A stretch of DNA of 64,000 nucleotides from Niveibacterium sp. SC-1 (GTDB taxonomy: Bacteria > Pseudomonadota > Gammaproteobacteria > Burkholderiales > Rhodocyclaceae). Each line of letters begins with the position of its first letter. The first letter of the stretch is position 1. This document shows, piece after piece, positions 17,361 to 26,775 of the stretch. The stretch spans positions 4,092,001 to 4,156,000 of the forward strand of contig NZ_CP151275.1 in assembly GCF_038235435.1 (NCBI RefSeq), in the 5' to 3' direction. The position numbers were made by a program, and so were the translations under genes. The notes beneath the pieces are model-generated. The model saw only the letters and a program-made list of their open reading frames with translations. It was not told the origin of the DNA and did not search any database.

Positions 17361-18941
17361 ATGACGTCTTCCCACCTTTTGCATCAGCTCGTGACCTGCT
17401 CCGCGGAGCGCAACGGACAGGCCATCGCGCTGGTCAGTGGCGAACAGCGGATCGACTACAGCGGGCTCCAGGCTTCACTCGAAGCCTTCGCCAGCGGCCT
17501 GCTGCATCTGGGCATCAGCCGCGGCGAACGCATAGCGATCTGGCTGGACAAGCGCGAGGAGAATGTCGTCGCCTGCTTCGGCGCCGGACTCGCGGGCGCG
17601 GTCTTCGTGCCGGTGAACCCGCTGCTCAAACCCGAACAGGTGGGCTACATCCTGCGCGACTGCAATGTGCGGGTGCTGATCACCTCACCCGAACGCCTGC
17701 CCTTGTTGCAGGACACGCTGGCCGCCTGCCACGACCTGCGCCATGTGGTGCTGACCGGCCAGGCGGCCGGAACGCATGCCCCGGTGCCAGTGCACGGGTG
17801 GTCCTCGCTGTCGGAAGCCTCGCCCCGGGCGGGCCATCGCGTCATCGACACCGACGTGGCCGCGATCCTCTACACCTCCGGCTCGACCGGTCGCCCCAAG
17901 GGTGTCGTGCTCTCCCACCGCAACATGGTGGCCGGCGCCAGGAGCGTCGCGAGCTACCTGGAGAACCGCGCCGACGACGTGCTGCTCGCGGCCCTGCCCT
18001 TGTCCTTCGACGCCGGCTTCTCGCAGCTCACCACGGCCTTCCACGCCGGGGCACGGGTTGTGCTGCTCAACTACCTGATGCCACGTGACGTGCTCAAGGC
18101 CATGGCGCGCGAAAGTGTCACAGGGCTCACCGCGGTGCCGCCGCTGTGGATCCAGCTCACCCAGGGCGAGTGGCCCGAGGGCGCATCCGAGCACCTGCGC
18201 TATTTCGCCAACACCGGCGGCCGCATGCCGCTGGAAACGCTCAGGGCCCTGCGCGCCCGTGCGCCCAAGAGCAAGCCCTACCTCATGTATGGCCTCACCG
18301 AGGCCTTCCGCGCCACCTACCTGCCGCCGGAAGAGGCGGATCGCCGACCCGACTCCATCGGCAAGGCGATCCCCAATTCCGAAGTCATGGTCCTGCGCGA
18401 AGACGGCACACCCTGCGCGCCCAACGAGCCGGGCGAGCTGGTCCAACGCGGTGCGCTGGTCGCCCTCGGCTACTGGAATGATGCCGAGAAGACCGCGGAG
18501 CGCTTCAAGCCGCTGCCCATCGGCGCTGGCGGTCGCGAAGCCGGCCTGGTGCTGCCGGAGCTGGCGGTGTTCTCCGGCGACACCGTGCGCATGGATGAAG
18601 AAGGCTTCCTCTACTTCATCGGCCGCCGCGACGAGATGATCAAGACCTCCGGCTATCGGGTGAGTCCCACCGAGGTCGAGGAGGCCGCCTATGCCACTGG
18701 AATGGTGGGTGAATGCGCCGCCTTCGGCGTGGATGACGAGGCACTCGGCCAGGCCATCGTGCTGATCGCCAAGCCCGCGGGCGAAGACGCCCTCGATATC
18801 GCGGGACTGCTCGCCGCGCTCAAGCGCGCCTGTCCGCCTTTCCAGGTCCCGTCCCGCATCATCGCGAGCGCGGGCTCGCTGCCGCGCAACCCCAACGGCA
18901 AGATCGACCGCAAACTGCTGGCCAGCCAGCTCGACGCCTGA
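17361..18941 (+). CDS. Acyl-CoA ligase (AMP-forming), exosortase A system-associated
   Basis: The product is 526 aa, an ANL-superfamily enzyme that adenylates a carboxylic acid and transfers it to CoA or a carrier thiol. Motifs are TSGSTGRPKG (172-181, A3), YGLTEAF (A5), SGDTVRMDEEGF (A7), GRRDEMIKTSGYR (A8) and NPNGKIDRK (A10, catalytic Lys). The sequence fits the TIGR03098 group found in XrtA/PEP-CTERM loci. It is the first gene of a three-gene plus-strand operon. ATG at 17361 was chosen over upstream codons, whose residues do not look coding. The acid activated is not known. Confidence 0.9.
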   Translation: MTSSHLLHQLVTCSAERNGQAIALVSGEQRIDYSGLQASLEAFASGLLHLGISRGERIAIWLDKREENVVACFGAGLAGAVFVPVNPLLKPEQVGYILRDCNVRVLITSPERLPLLQDTLAACHDLRHVVLTGQAAGTHAPVPVHGWSSLSEASPRAGHRVIDTDVAAILYTSGSTGRPKGVVLSHRNMVAGARSVASYLENRADDVLLAALPLSFDAGFSQLTTAFHAGARVVLLNYLMPRDVLKAMARESVTGLTAVPPLWIQLTQGEWPEGASEHLRYFANTGGRMPLETLRALRARAPKSKPYLMYGLTEAFRATYLPPEEADRRPDSIGKAIPNSEVMVLREDGTPCAPNEPGELVQRGALVALGYWNDAEKTAERFKPLPIGAGGREAGLVLPELAVFSGDTVRMDEEGFLYFIGRRDEMIKTSGYRVSPTEVEEAAYATGMVGECAAFGVDDEALGQAIVLIAKPAGEDALDIAGLLAALKRACPPFQVPSRIIASAGSLPRNPNGKIDRKLLASQLDA

Positions 18942-19000
18942 AACCTCGCGCCGGCAAGCTGGCCATCCACGCTCCCTCGCGAACACCACTGCATCCGCCC

Positions 19001-20224
19001 ATGAAGAGCCACTCCTTTGCCCTGCCCTTCGCCAGCCGCGACGGCGAACTGATCGTCGGGGGCCTGCCGCTTTCGCGGCTTGCCGCCCAGGTCGGCCAGA
19101 CGCCGTTCTACGCCTACGACCGCAAGCTGCTCGCCGCTCGTGTCCAGGCGCTGCGCGGCGCGCTGCCGGGCAGCATCAAGTTGCACTACGCGATGAAGGC
19201 GAACCCGATGCCGGCGCTGGTGAGCTTCATGGCCGGCCAGGTCGATGGCCTTGACGTCGCCTCCGGCCGCGAACTGCGCGTAGCGCTCGATGCCGGCATG
19301 GATCCGGCGGAAATCAGCTTCGCCGGTCCGGGCAAGAGCGTGGTCGAGCTGGAGCAAGCGGTGGCGGCCGGTGTACTGCTCAATGTGGAATCCGCACGCG
19401 AGGTGCGGCTCCTGGCCGACATCTCGCAGCGTACCGGCTGGGCCGCGCGCGTGGCGGTGCGGATCAATCCGGACTTCGACCTCAAGAGCTCCGGCATGAA
19501 GATGGGCGGCGGCCCCAAGCAGTTCGGCGTCGACGCCGAGAGCGTGCCCGAACTGCTGGTGGAGATCGGACGCCTTGGTCTCGCCTTCGAAGGCTTCCAC
19601 CTTTACGCCGGCTCGCAGAACCTGCGCGCCGAGGCAATCGTGGAGGCGCAGCAGAAGAGCTACGCGCTGTGCCTGCGGCTCGCCGAGCATGCGCCGCACC
19701 CGGTTCGCACGCTCAACCTCGGCGGCGGCTTCGGCATCCCTTACTTTCCCGGCGACACCCCGCTGGACCTCGCGCCCATCGGCGCGAATCTGGCAGCACT
19801 CGCCGAGCAGGCTTCCCGCGAGCTGCCAGATGCAGCGATCACGATCGAACTCGGCCGCTACCTGGTTGGTGAAGCCGGCGTGTATGTATGCCGAGTGCTC
19901 GATCGCAAGGTCTCGCGCGGCCATGTCTTCCTCGTCACCGATGGCGGGCTGCATCACCATCTGGCCGCCTCCGGCAACTTCGGCCAGGTGATCCGCAAGA
20001 ATTACCCGGTGCTGATCGGCAACCGCATGGATGCCACGCAGCTTGAGAGCGCCTCGGTGGTCGGCCCGCTGTGCACGCCACTGGACCTGCTCGGTGACAA
20101 GATGGAGCTGCCCGCCGCGGAACCCGGCGACCTGGTGGTGATCCTGCAATCCGGCGCCTACGGCTACACCGCGAGTCCACGCGACTTCCTCTCGCATCCA
20201 GCGCCGGTCGAGGTGCTGGTATGA
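19001..20224 (+). CDS. Pyridoxal-dependent decarboxylase, exosortase A system-associated
   Basis: The product is 407 aa, a fold type III PLP decarboxylase (diaminopimelate/ornithine decarboxylase-like, TIGR03099 type). Lys66 in YAMKANP should bind PLP. NLGGGFGIPY is the phosphate-binding glycine loop, and the C-terminal sheet domain ends in QSGAYGYTASPRDFLSH. It removes the carboxylate of an amino-acid-like substrate to give an amine. The stop overlaps the start of the next gene by ATGA, tying it to the asparagine-synthase-like protein. In other XrtA loci an acyl carrier protein and hydrolases accompany it; none is present here. Confidence 0.9.
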   Translation: MKSHSFALPFASRDGELIVGGLPLSRLAAQVGQTPFYAYDRKLLAARVQALRGALPGSIKLHYAMKANPMPALVSFMAGQVDGLDVASGRELRVALDAGMDPAEISFAGPGKSVVELEQAVAAGVLLNVESAREVRLLADISQRTGWAARVAVRINPDFDLKSSGMKMGGGPKQFGVDAESVPELLVEIGRLGLAFEGFHLYAGSQNLRAEAIVEAQQKSYALCLRLAEHAPHPVRTLNLGGGFGIPYFPGDTPLDLAPIGANLAALAEQASRELPDAAITIELGRYLVGEAGVYVCRVLDRKVSRGHVFLVTDGGLHHHLAASGNFGQVIRKNYPVLIGNRMDATQLESASVVGPLCTPLDLLGDKMELPAAEPGDLVVILQSGAYGYTASPRDFLSHPAPVEVLV

Positions 20225-22020
20225 GCGCGCGCGAGAACCGCCTGATCGGCCGCTTCGACGCACTGCAACTCGATGCCGCCCAGGACTTCGCGCGCCAGCA
20301 GGGCGAGCCGGCCATCCACATCGAGCGCCCCGGACTCCTGCTCGATGCCGCCGGCCCCGACCTGCGCGTGGTGGCCGATGCGCGCCTCCTGGCTCTGGTG
20401 ATCGGGCGACCCCGCCAAGCCCCGAGTGCGGAAGGCGACGTCGCCCTGCTGGGCGGACTGCGACGCGATGCGCAGACCTTTCTCAATCGGCTCGGTGGTC
20501 GTGTAGCGGTCGTGTGGATAGACCTGGACCGCCGCGAACTCGCGATCGCCAGCGACCGCTTCAACACCCGTGGCCTGTGCTGGGCACGCGAGGCTGACAG
20601 CCTCGCCTTCGCCATCGGCGCGGACCGCGTGCCCCTGCAGTCACCGCAGATCGATGTGCAGGCGCTCTTCGACTACCTCTACTTCCATGTGATCCCTGCT
20701 CCGCGCACGGTGTTCGCGGGCGTCTCGCGCCTGGAGCCTGGCTGCCTGCTGCGCAGCGATGCGGTGGGGTCACGCGCCGAGGCCTGGTGGCAACCCCACT
20801 TCGAGGCGATCGCAGGGCGACCGCTGGAGACGCTCAAGCGCGAGTTCCGCGAAGCTGTGCAGGGCGCGGTAGCGCGTGAGGCCGCCGAGGGCGAGGTCGC
20901 GGCCTTCCTCTCCGGTGGCACGGACAGTTCCACCGTGGTCGGCATGCTGCGCCAGGTGAATGGCGGCGCGCCCCGCGGCTACTCGATCGGCTTCGAGGCC
21001 GAAGGCTACGACGAGATCGAGTACGCCCGCATTGCCGCCAAGGCCTTCGGCGCCGACCACAAGGAGTACTACATCCGGCCGGCCGACCTGGTCGCCAACA
21101 TTCCGCTGGTCGCTGGCTTCTACGACCAGCCTTTCGGCAACTCCTCCGCCCTGCCCGCCTTCTGCCTCGCGCAGATGGCGCGCGCCGACGGCTACACCAA
21201 GCTCCTGGCCGGCGACGGTGGCGACGAACTTTATGGCGGCAATACGCGCTACGCGAAGCAGCGCGTATTCGGCTGGTACGAAGACATCCCCTCCTGGCTG
21301 CGTCGCGGCCTGATTGAACCGGTGACCGGCACCGCGCTGGCCGGCCGTTTGCCGCTGGTGAAAAAGGCCAAGAGCTACGTCGAGCAGGCATGCTTGCCGC
21401 TGCCCGAACGCACCGAACCCTACAACCTGCTGCTGCGCCTGGGCATGGAGGAAGTGCTGACGCCGCGCCTGCTCGCGGCCAGCGACACCCGCGCACCGAT
21501 GCGCCTGCAGCGCAGCGTGTGGGAGCGCGTGGCGGCTCACAACGATCTGGATCGGCAGCTCGGTTTCGACTGGCGCTTCACGCTCGCCGACAACGATCTG
21601 CCCAAGGTCGTCGGCACCACGGCGCTGGCCGGCATGGACGTGGGCTTCCCGCTGCTCGACGACGCGGTGGTGGATTTCTCGCTCGCACTGGAGCCCGAGC
21701 TCAAGCTGCGCGGCCTCAAGCTGCGCTGGTTCTTCAAGGAGGCTCTGCGCGGCTTCCTGCCCGACGAGATCATCACCAAGAAGAAGCACGGCTTCGGCCT
21801 GCCCTTCGGCCACTGGGCGCTCAAGGACCCGGCCCTGCGCGAACTCTCCGAGACCTCGGTGCGCGGGCTGGCCGAGCGCGGCGTGCTGAACCCCGCTTTC
21901 GTCGACCGCCTGTTCCGCGAACACCTGCCCGCCCATCCCGGCTACTACGGCGAAATGGTGTGGATCTCGATGATGCTGGAGCAGTGGCTGCGCGCCCGCG
22001 CGCCCGGCTGGCGCCTGTGA
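20221..22020 (+). CDS. Asparagine-synthase-like amide-forming protein, no glutaminase cysteine
   Basis: The product is 599 aa. The N-terminal domain (about 1-190) has the glutaminase fold remnants (IASDRFNTRGLCW, IPAPRTVFAGVSRLEPG) but starts MSARE, without Cys2. The synthetase domain is intact: SGGTDSS at 231-237 (PP-loop) and GDGGDELYGG at 331-340, followed by FPLLDDAVVDFSLAL and KKKHGFGLPFGHW. It can probably adenylate a carboxylate but would need free ammonia or an amine. Translational overlap with the decarboxylase suggests that the amine made there, or the acid activated by the ligase, is its partner (inference). A hairpin terminator follows. Confidence 0.85.
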   Translation: MSARENRLIGRFDALQLDAAQDFARQQGEPAIHIERPGLLLDAAGPDLRVVADARLLALVIGRPRQAPSAEGDVALLGGLRRDAQTFLNRLGGRVAVVWIDLDRRELAIASDRFNTRGLCWAREADSLAFAIGADRVPLQSPQIDVQALFDYLYFHVIPAPRTVFAGVSRLEPGCLLRSDAVGSRAEAWWQPHFEAIAGRPLETLKREFREAVQGAVAREAAEGEVAAFLSGGTDSSTVVGMLRQVNGGAPRGYSIGFEAEGYDEIEYARIAAKAFGADHKEYYIRPADLVANIPLVAGFYDQPFGNSSALPAFCLAQMARADGYTKLLAGDGGDELYGGNTRYAKQRVFGWYEDIPSWLRRGLIEPVTGTALAGRLPLVKKAKSYVEQACLPLPERTEPYNLLLRLGMEEVLTPRLLAASDTRAPMRLQRSVWERVAAHNDLDRQLGFDWRFTLADNDLPKVVGTTALAGMDVGFPLLDDAVVDFSLALEPELKLRGLKLRWFFKEALRGFLPDEIITKKKHGFGLPFGHWALKDPALRELSETSVRGLAERGVLNPAFVDRLFREHLPAHPGYYGEMVWISMMLEQWLRARAPGWRL

Positions 22021-22024
22021 TCGC

Positions 22025-22048
22025 GGCAGATCCCCGCAGGGATCTGCC
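22025..22048. terminator. Hairpin between convergent genes
   Basis: A perfect 10-bp stem (GGCAGATCCC and complement) with loop CGCA lies between the stops at 22020 (plus) and 22056 (minus). There is no U-tract, so it would be a weak or factor-assisted terminator for either strand. Confidence 0.6.
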
Positions 22049-22055
22049 AGGATCG

Positions 22056-23012
22056 TCAGGCAAGTGCCTGGCTGGCCGGCTGCAGCAGATTGCGCGCCAT
22101 GCGCACGCCAAACTTGCGGCGGGCGAAATCCCAGGGCGTGAAGCGGCGCAACTGGAACACGTCGTCGCCTTGGCGCGAGGCGCCCCAGGCGGTCGAGACG
22201 GCCGCGTCGAAACCGAGCTGACGCACCATCCGCACATGCGCCGCGGCATAGTCGCGGCCCGGCTTGCCGTTCGGATAGGCGAAGAGCCGCACGGGCGCCT
22301 GGATCAGGGATTCGAGCGTCGCGCGGCCGCGCGAGATCTCCTCACGCGCCTCGTCTTCGGACACCCGCGCCAGGATCGGATGGTGGATCGTGTGCGCGCC
22401 GATCTCGAAACCCAGCTGATGCAGGCGCGCCACCTGGTCAGAACTCATCATCAGGTCGCCAGGCAAGCTACTGTCCGCCGCGCGCGCGACCTGCTCGACC
22501 GCGGCGAGGCGCATCGCCGGCTCCAGATACTTGATGCGGTCGATCAGGCCTTCGGCAGCTGCCCGGCGTGCCTGCCAGTCACTCAGCGGATAGCGCCCGA
22601 ACTCGCCGGCATCCAGCGCTTCCAGCCGCGTGCGGCGCACCGCCTCGATCAGGCCGTCATTCCACATCCGCCCGCCGTCGAGGAAACCAGTCGAAATGAA
22701 GAAGCTCGCGTGCATGCGATGCCGACTGAGTATGGGCGCGGCCACGTCCAGGTTGTCGGCATAGCCGTCGTCGAAGGTGATCGCCGCCGCGCGCGAAGGA
22801 AGCCGCCCCTCCTGCATCAGCTTGACCGCCAGCGACAGCGGCAGCACGTTGAACCAGCGCCCCAGCCAGCCGAGCATCTCGTCGAAGCGCTGCGCATGCA
22901 TCTCGCCCGGAAACATCGGATCGGGGGCGGACAACACGCGGTGGAAGATCAGTATCGAAAGCCGGGCACGCGGCCCGGCGGGTGACAGCAGGCTGAAGAA
23001 CGGCTTGAGCAT
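22056..23012 (-). CDS. Polysaccharide deacetylase family protein (NodB-like)
   Basis: The product is 318 aa. The NodB domain contains ITFDDGYADNLD (metal-binding Asp and catalytic-base motif, about residue 75) and EIGAHTIHHP (zinc-binding His pair). It probably removes N-acetyl groups from the exopolysaccharide or its precursors. The start MLKPFFSLLSPAG at 23012 lies 9 bases after the stop of the ligase gene. It is the last gene of the long minus-strand XrtA operon and differs from the locus-specific deacetylase at 33778. Confidence 0.82.
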   Translation of the reverse strand: MLKPFFSLLSPAGPRARLSILIFHRVLSAPDPMFPGEMHAQRFDEMLGWLGRWFNVLPLSLAVKLMQEGRLPSRAAAITFDDGYADNLDVAAPILSRHRMHASFFISTGFLDGGRMWNDGLIEAVRRTRLEALDAGEFGRYPLSDWQARRAAAEGLIDRIKYLEPAMRLAAVEQVARAADSSLPGDLMMSSDQVARLHQLGFEIGAHTIHHPILARVSEDEAREEISRGRATLESLIQAPVRLFAYPNGKPGRDYAAAHVRMVRQLGFDAAVSTAWGASRQGDDVFQLRRFTPWDFARRKFGVRMARNLLQPASQALA

Positions 23013-23020
23013 CGTGGCGA

Positions 23021-24343
23021 TCAGAGCGCGGGCTGGGACACAGTCGAAGGGGAGGACCGCGAGCTGTCGGCGCGCGCGGCAGGTTCGTGCGCGAGCGCCG
23101 CCCGCCGCTCCATGATGTGACGACGCATCGCCACCACGGCCACCACCTCGTAGTAGGGCATGTCCCAGTAAGACATGGAGAGGAAGGCCCCGCCTGCCAG
23201 ATAGGCGATCAGGCTCACCTGGATCATGCGGGCCAGGTTCGCCATCCAGCCCAGGTCCTCGAAGGACGAAGCGTTGCGCGTGACCCATTTCGCCTGCCGC
23301 CAGGTCACGAACCAGAGCGAGAGGAACAGGAAGAGGCCGATGAAGCCGTGCTCGCCCAGCACCTGGAAGTAGATGCTGTGTGCAGCCAGCGGGATGGTGG
23401 GATCCGGCGCATACATTTCGAAGACCGCGCGATTGGCCAGCGCGAAGCCGCCGCCCGTGATCCGGTCCTTGGCGAGGTTAATGGCCATGTTCCATGAGTT
23501 CAGACGCCCCTGTGCCGAGGCGTCCTGCTGGTAGGTCTCGATCGTTTCCATGCGCGCGAACCACTCCTGCGGCAGGAAGGCGACCACCGCCGGCGTGGCG
23601 GCGATGACCAGGACGATCAGCAGGAATTTCTTGCGGCTCTTGGCGATCAGGAAGGTCAGCATGGCTACCATGGCCAGCAGCGCCCCGCGCGAGTGGCTGC
23701 CCAACGCGGAGAGGATGGACAGCGGCACACAGGCGATCAGAAGCCGGCTCCACCATTTGTGTCGTTCGCGGATTTCACCGGCGAGGAAGATCGTCAGCGG
23801 AACCACCATCAGCGCGGCCAGGGCGAAGGAGTTGTTGTCCTCGATGAAGGACTCCGGCGGTCCCCACACCCGGTAGGCGCCGGCCGACAGCAGCGTGAAC
23901 AGTCCGCCCTTTGCCGACAGCACCAGGATGGACAGCGTCATCACCCAGACCAGTGCGCGGATCTGCTTGGGCGTGACGATCACGCACATCGCGACGACGG
24001 TCAGCAGGTAAATCTTGAGGACCCGCGAGAGCATGGGTATCGAGGCTTCGGGAAAGATCGCGAAGGCTTGAGTCACGCAGATCCAGAGCGAGAGCAGGAT
24101 CAGTATCACCGCGGGGGCGCTGCTCGGCGCACGACGCTCGTCGCGGGTAAACACGATGCCGGCGAAGACCGCGGCCGCCGCAGCCGCGGCGAACGGCATG
24201 CCGGAGGCGAAGCCCCAGGCGTAGCGGTGCGGATTGAGCAGACTCACGAAGACCCACACCATCATCCCGACCCAGGGATGTGCCAGTGCGTAGGGCAAGG
24301 GCCCGAGGGCCATCAGGCAGACGAGGATGTCACGCACGTGCAC
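23021..24343 (-). CDS. Putative O-glycosylation ligase / polymerase, exosortase A system-associated
   Basis: The product is 440 aa with about 10-12 membrane helices and a large periplasmic loop, like WaaL/Wzy O-antigen ligases and polymerases (TIGR03097 type). Features are SLLNPHRYAWGFASGMPF near the N-terminus and LGSHSRGALLAM, GRLNSWNMAINLAKDR and AAHSIYFQVLGEHGFIGL in the Wzy_C region. It starts with GTG and overlaps the upstream glycosyltransferase by 14 bases. No other Wzy/WaaL candidate is in the window, so it may polymerise the repeat unit or attach glycan to protein. Confidence 0.85.
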   Translation of the reverse strand: MHVRDILVCLMALGPLPYALAHPWVGMMVWVFVSLLNPHRYAWGFASGMPFAAAAAAAVFAGIVFTRDERRAPSSAPAVILILLSLWICVTQAFAIFPEASIPMLSRVLKIYLLTVVAMCVIVTPKQIRALVWVMTLSILVLSAKGGLFTLLSAGAYRVWGPPESFIEDNNSFALAALMVVPLTIFLAGEIRERHKWWSRLLIACVPLSILSALGSHSRGALLAMVAMLTFLIAKSRKKFLLIVLVIAATPAVVAFLPQEWFARMETIETYQQDASAQGRLNSWNMAINLAKDRITGGGFALANRAVFEMYAPDPTIPLAAHSIYFQVLGEHGFIGLFLFLSLWFVTWRQAKWVTRNASSFEDLGWMANLARMIQVSLIAYLAGGAFLSMSYWDMPYYEVVAVVAMRRHIMERRAALAHEPAARADSSRSSPSTVSQPAL

Positions 24344-25535
24344 GCTCCGGAGTCAAAACGATGCGCTCGAACAAGGCGCGCTGCGCCCGCGAGGTCTCTT
24401 CCCAGCTGAAGCCTTCGGCGTAGCGCCGCACGGCTTCCCGTGGCGGGCGCCGATCAAGGAGCGTCCGCAGCGCGGCGAGCAGGGCCGACGCCTCACGCGG
24501 CGCGAACAGCTCACCAGCCACCGCTTCGCGCACGACCTCCGGCGTCCCCCAGATATTGGAAGCCACTACCGGCGTGCCGCAAGCCATGCTTTCGAGCAAC
24601 ACATTGGCCCAGCCCTCGCGCGATGAGGCGAGGATGGACACGTCCGCCGCGCTGTACCAGAGCGCGAGCTCGGTATTCGGCCGCGAGCCGGCGAAACGCA
24701 CCCGCTCTTCCACGCCGAGCCCGCAGGCGAGCGCCTCCAGGCGGCCGCGCTCCGGACCTTCACCGACAATCGCCAGCCGCGCTTGCGGCAGCTTCGCCAG
24801 CGCTTCGATCGCAAGGTGATGGCCCTTGCGTTCGATCAGGTGCCCGACGGATACCAGCAAGGTGCCCGACTCCGGCAGGCCCAGTTTCGCGCGACTCTCT
24901 TCGCGCGGCAGGGGCGTGAAACGCTGCAGGTCCACCCCGTTGCGCATCACGTGCAGGCGCTCGGGCGCGACACCGAGTTCGCGCAGGCTCTCGGCCAGGG
25001 CTGCGCAGACGCCGATCGAGGCCTGAGCCTGGTCCGCGGCCCAACGGATCAGGCGGCGCGGCAAGGCGTATTGCGGAATCAGGTTCAGGTCGGTGCCGCG
25101 CGCCGTCACCACGAAGGGACGCCCGAACCAGCGCGACAGCAGGGCCGCGGCTACGCCGTCGGGGTAGTAGTAGTGGGCGTCGATCAGGTCGAAGTCGAAT
25201 CCCTCGCGACGCAGACGCGCGACCGTCGCGCGAGCACCCAGCGCCAGGGTCAGGGGCGCGACGCGCATGCCAACCCTGGGCGGCAGGAAATAGCGCGGAT
25301 GCCAGACCTTGAGCCCTTCGCGCTCCTCGATCTCAGGCGTCGCGGCCATCTGGGCCCATTCGCCGAAGCGCGGATGGCGCGAGGGGAACCAGGGCACCGG
25401 CGCCACGACCTGGACCTCGATGTCACCCAGTTTGCGCAACTCGCGCAGGCGGGTCTCGACGAAAACGCCATGCGTCGGGCGCGTGGCACTCGGGAAGAGG
25501 GTGGAGAAGAGCAGGACGCGCAGCGGACGCTTCAT
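24330..25535 (-). CDS. GT4 glycosyltransferase
   Basis: The product is 401 aa, GT-B fold. The N-terminus is LRVLLFSTLFPSATRPTHG. Donor-side motifs are VMRNGVDLQRF, LLVSVGHLIERKGH, LAIVGEGPERGRLE and SREGWANVLLESMACGTPV with the two Glu of the E-x7-E motif. It belongs to the minus-strand exopolysaccharide operon, 12 bases after the next glycosyltransferase upstream. Likely role: one sugar addition to the XrtA-locus repeat unit. Confidence 0.88.
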   Translation of the reverse strand: MKRPLRVLLFSTLFPSATRPTHGVFVETRLRELRKLGDIEVQVVAPVPWFPSRHPRFGEWAQMAATPEIEEREGLKVWHPRYFLPPRVGMRVAPLTLALGARATVARLRREGFDFDLIDAHYYYPDGVAAALLSRWFGRPFVVTARGTDLNLIPQYALPRRLIRWAADQAQASIGVCAALAESLRELGVAPERLHVMRNGVDLQRFTPLPREESRAKLGLPESGTLLVSVGHLIERKGHHLAIEALAKLPQARLAIVGEGPERGRLEALACGLGVEERVRFAGSRPNTELALWYSAADVSILASSREGWANVLLESMACGTPVVASNIWGTPEVVREAVAGELFAPREASALLAALRTLLDRRPPREAVRRYAEGFSWEETSRAQRALFERIVLTPERARA

Positions 25536-25547
25536 TGCTGGACCAGA

Positions 25548-26738
25548 TCAACGCACACTGGCTGGCAGCGGCTCCGCCACGGCATTGCGCTGCAGGCAGG
25601 CCTGCGCCAGGGCTTCGACGCGAGCCGCATTGCTGTCCCAGGTCAGGCCCAGGCGCTCGATGGTTTCTTCCGCGCCCCGCCCCAGCCGCTCGCGCAGGGC
25701 CGGATCGGCACAGAGCCTTGAGAGAGCTTGCGCCAGCCCTTCCGGATCACGCCCGTCGAAGAGCAGCGCATTGCGATCCGCGTCCAGGACCTCCAGCAGA
25801 TTCGGCTCGCGCGGCGCGACAATCGCCTTCGCCAGGACCAGGTACTCCATCAGCTTGAGCGGAGACGCATAGGGCACGACAGCCGGTTGAAGCGCGATGT
25901 CGAAAGCGGCCACATGGTCCGGCACCACGGCGCGATCCACCACGCCGGTAAAGCGCAGATGCTCCTGCAGGCCGAGCTCGTCCGCGAGCGCCTCCAGCTC
26001 GGCCCGTGCCGGGCCGTCTCCGACGATCAGCAGGAAGGCGTTGCGCGGCGCATCGGCGCCAGCCATCCAGCGCAGCACCCTGTCGACCCCGTGCCAGTCG
26101 CGCACGAAACCGGTGAAACCGAGCACCAGCTTCTCCTCCAGGCGCAGCGCGCGCTTGGCCTCAGCCATGCTCTTTGCATGTCCAAAGTGGGCGCGGTTGA
26201 TGCCGTTGGGGATGACCCGGATTCTGGACGGCGCCGCTCCAGCCGCCTCCACATGGCTCGCCAGTACCCGGGTGACCGGCAGCACGACATCGGCCGAACG
26301 CCAGGTCTTGCCCTCCGCCCAGCGCGCGAGTCGTTTGAGCGACAGTCCGCCGTAGCGTGTCCGCTCGTGCACCAGCGGCGCGTTGACCTCCAGCAGCAGC
26401 GGCAGGCCAAGCCGCTTGCGCAAGGCCACGCCCGCGAGCAGGAAGAGGTTGTAGCGCTCGTACAGCACGTCGGGCTGGAAACGCCCGGCCTCATCCATCA
26501 GGCGACGATAGGCCACAAAGGAATAGGCCAGTTCCATCAGCTCGTAGATCGCCTTGGGCGCATGGCGCTTGAGCCGATGCACCCAGCTCACCTTGCCGCC
26601 CATGCTGTCCGGGTCGGCTACAGCAGGCGCGACGACGCGCACTTCATGGCCGCGCGCTCGCAGGGAGGCAATCAATTCGTCGATGTGCACCGCCTGTCCG
26701 TCACGGGAGGCGGTGCGATGGTGATACAGGATTTTCAT
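25548..26738 (-). CDS. GT4 glycosyltransferase
   Basis: The product is 396 aa. It starts MKILYHHRTASRDGQAVH, a typical GT4 beta1/glycine loop; the open frame upstream is noncoding-like. RVIPNGINRAHF, LVLGFTGFVRDWHGVDRVL, LLIVGDGPARAELE and YASPLKLMEYLVLAKAIVAP mark the donor domain. It sits between the amidotransferase (ends 26776) and the next glycosyltransferase in the same operon. The specific sugar is unknown. Confidence 0.87.
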   Translation of the reverse strand: MKILYHHRTASRDGQAVHIDELIASLRARGHEVRVVAPAVADPDSMGGKVSWVHRLKRHAPKAIYELMELAYSFVAYRRLMDEAGRFQPDVLYERYNLFLLAGVALRKRLGLPLLLEVNAPLVHERTRYGGLSLKRLARWAEGKTWRSADVVLPVTRVLASHVEAAGAAPSRIRVIPNGINRAHFGHAKSMAEAKRALRLEEKLVLGFTGFVRDWHGVDRVLRWMAGADAPRNAFLLIVGDGPARAELEALADELGLQEHLRFTGVVDRAVVPDHVAAFDIALQPAVVPYASPLKLMEYLVLAKAIVAPREPNLLEVLDADRNALLFDGRDPEGLAQALSRLCADPALRERLGRGAEETIERLGLTWDSNAARVEALAQACLQRNAVAEPLPASVR

Positions 26739-26775
26739 CAGGACAGGATTCGCGCGAAGACCAGGTGCCGGCCGC

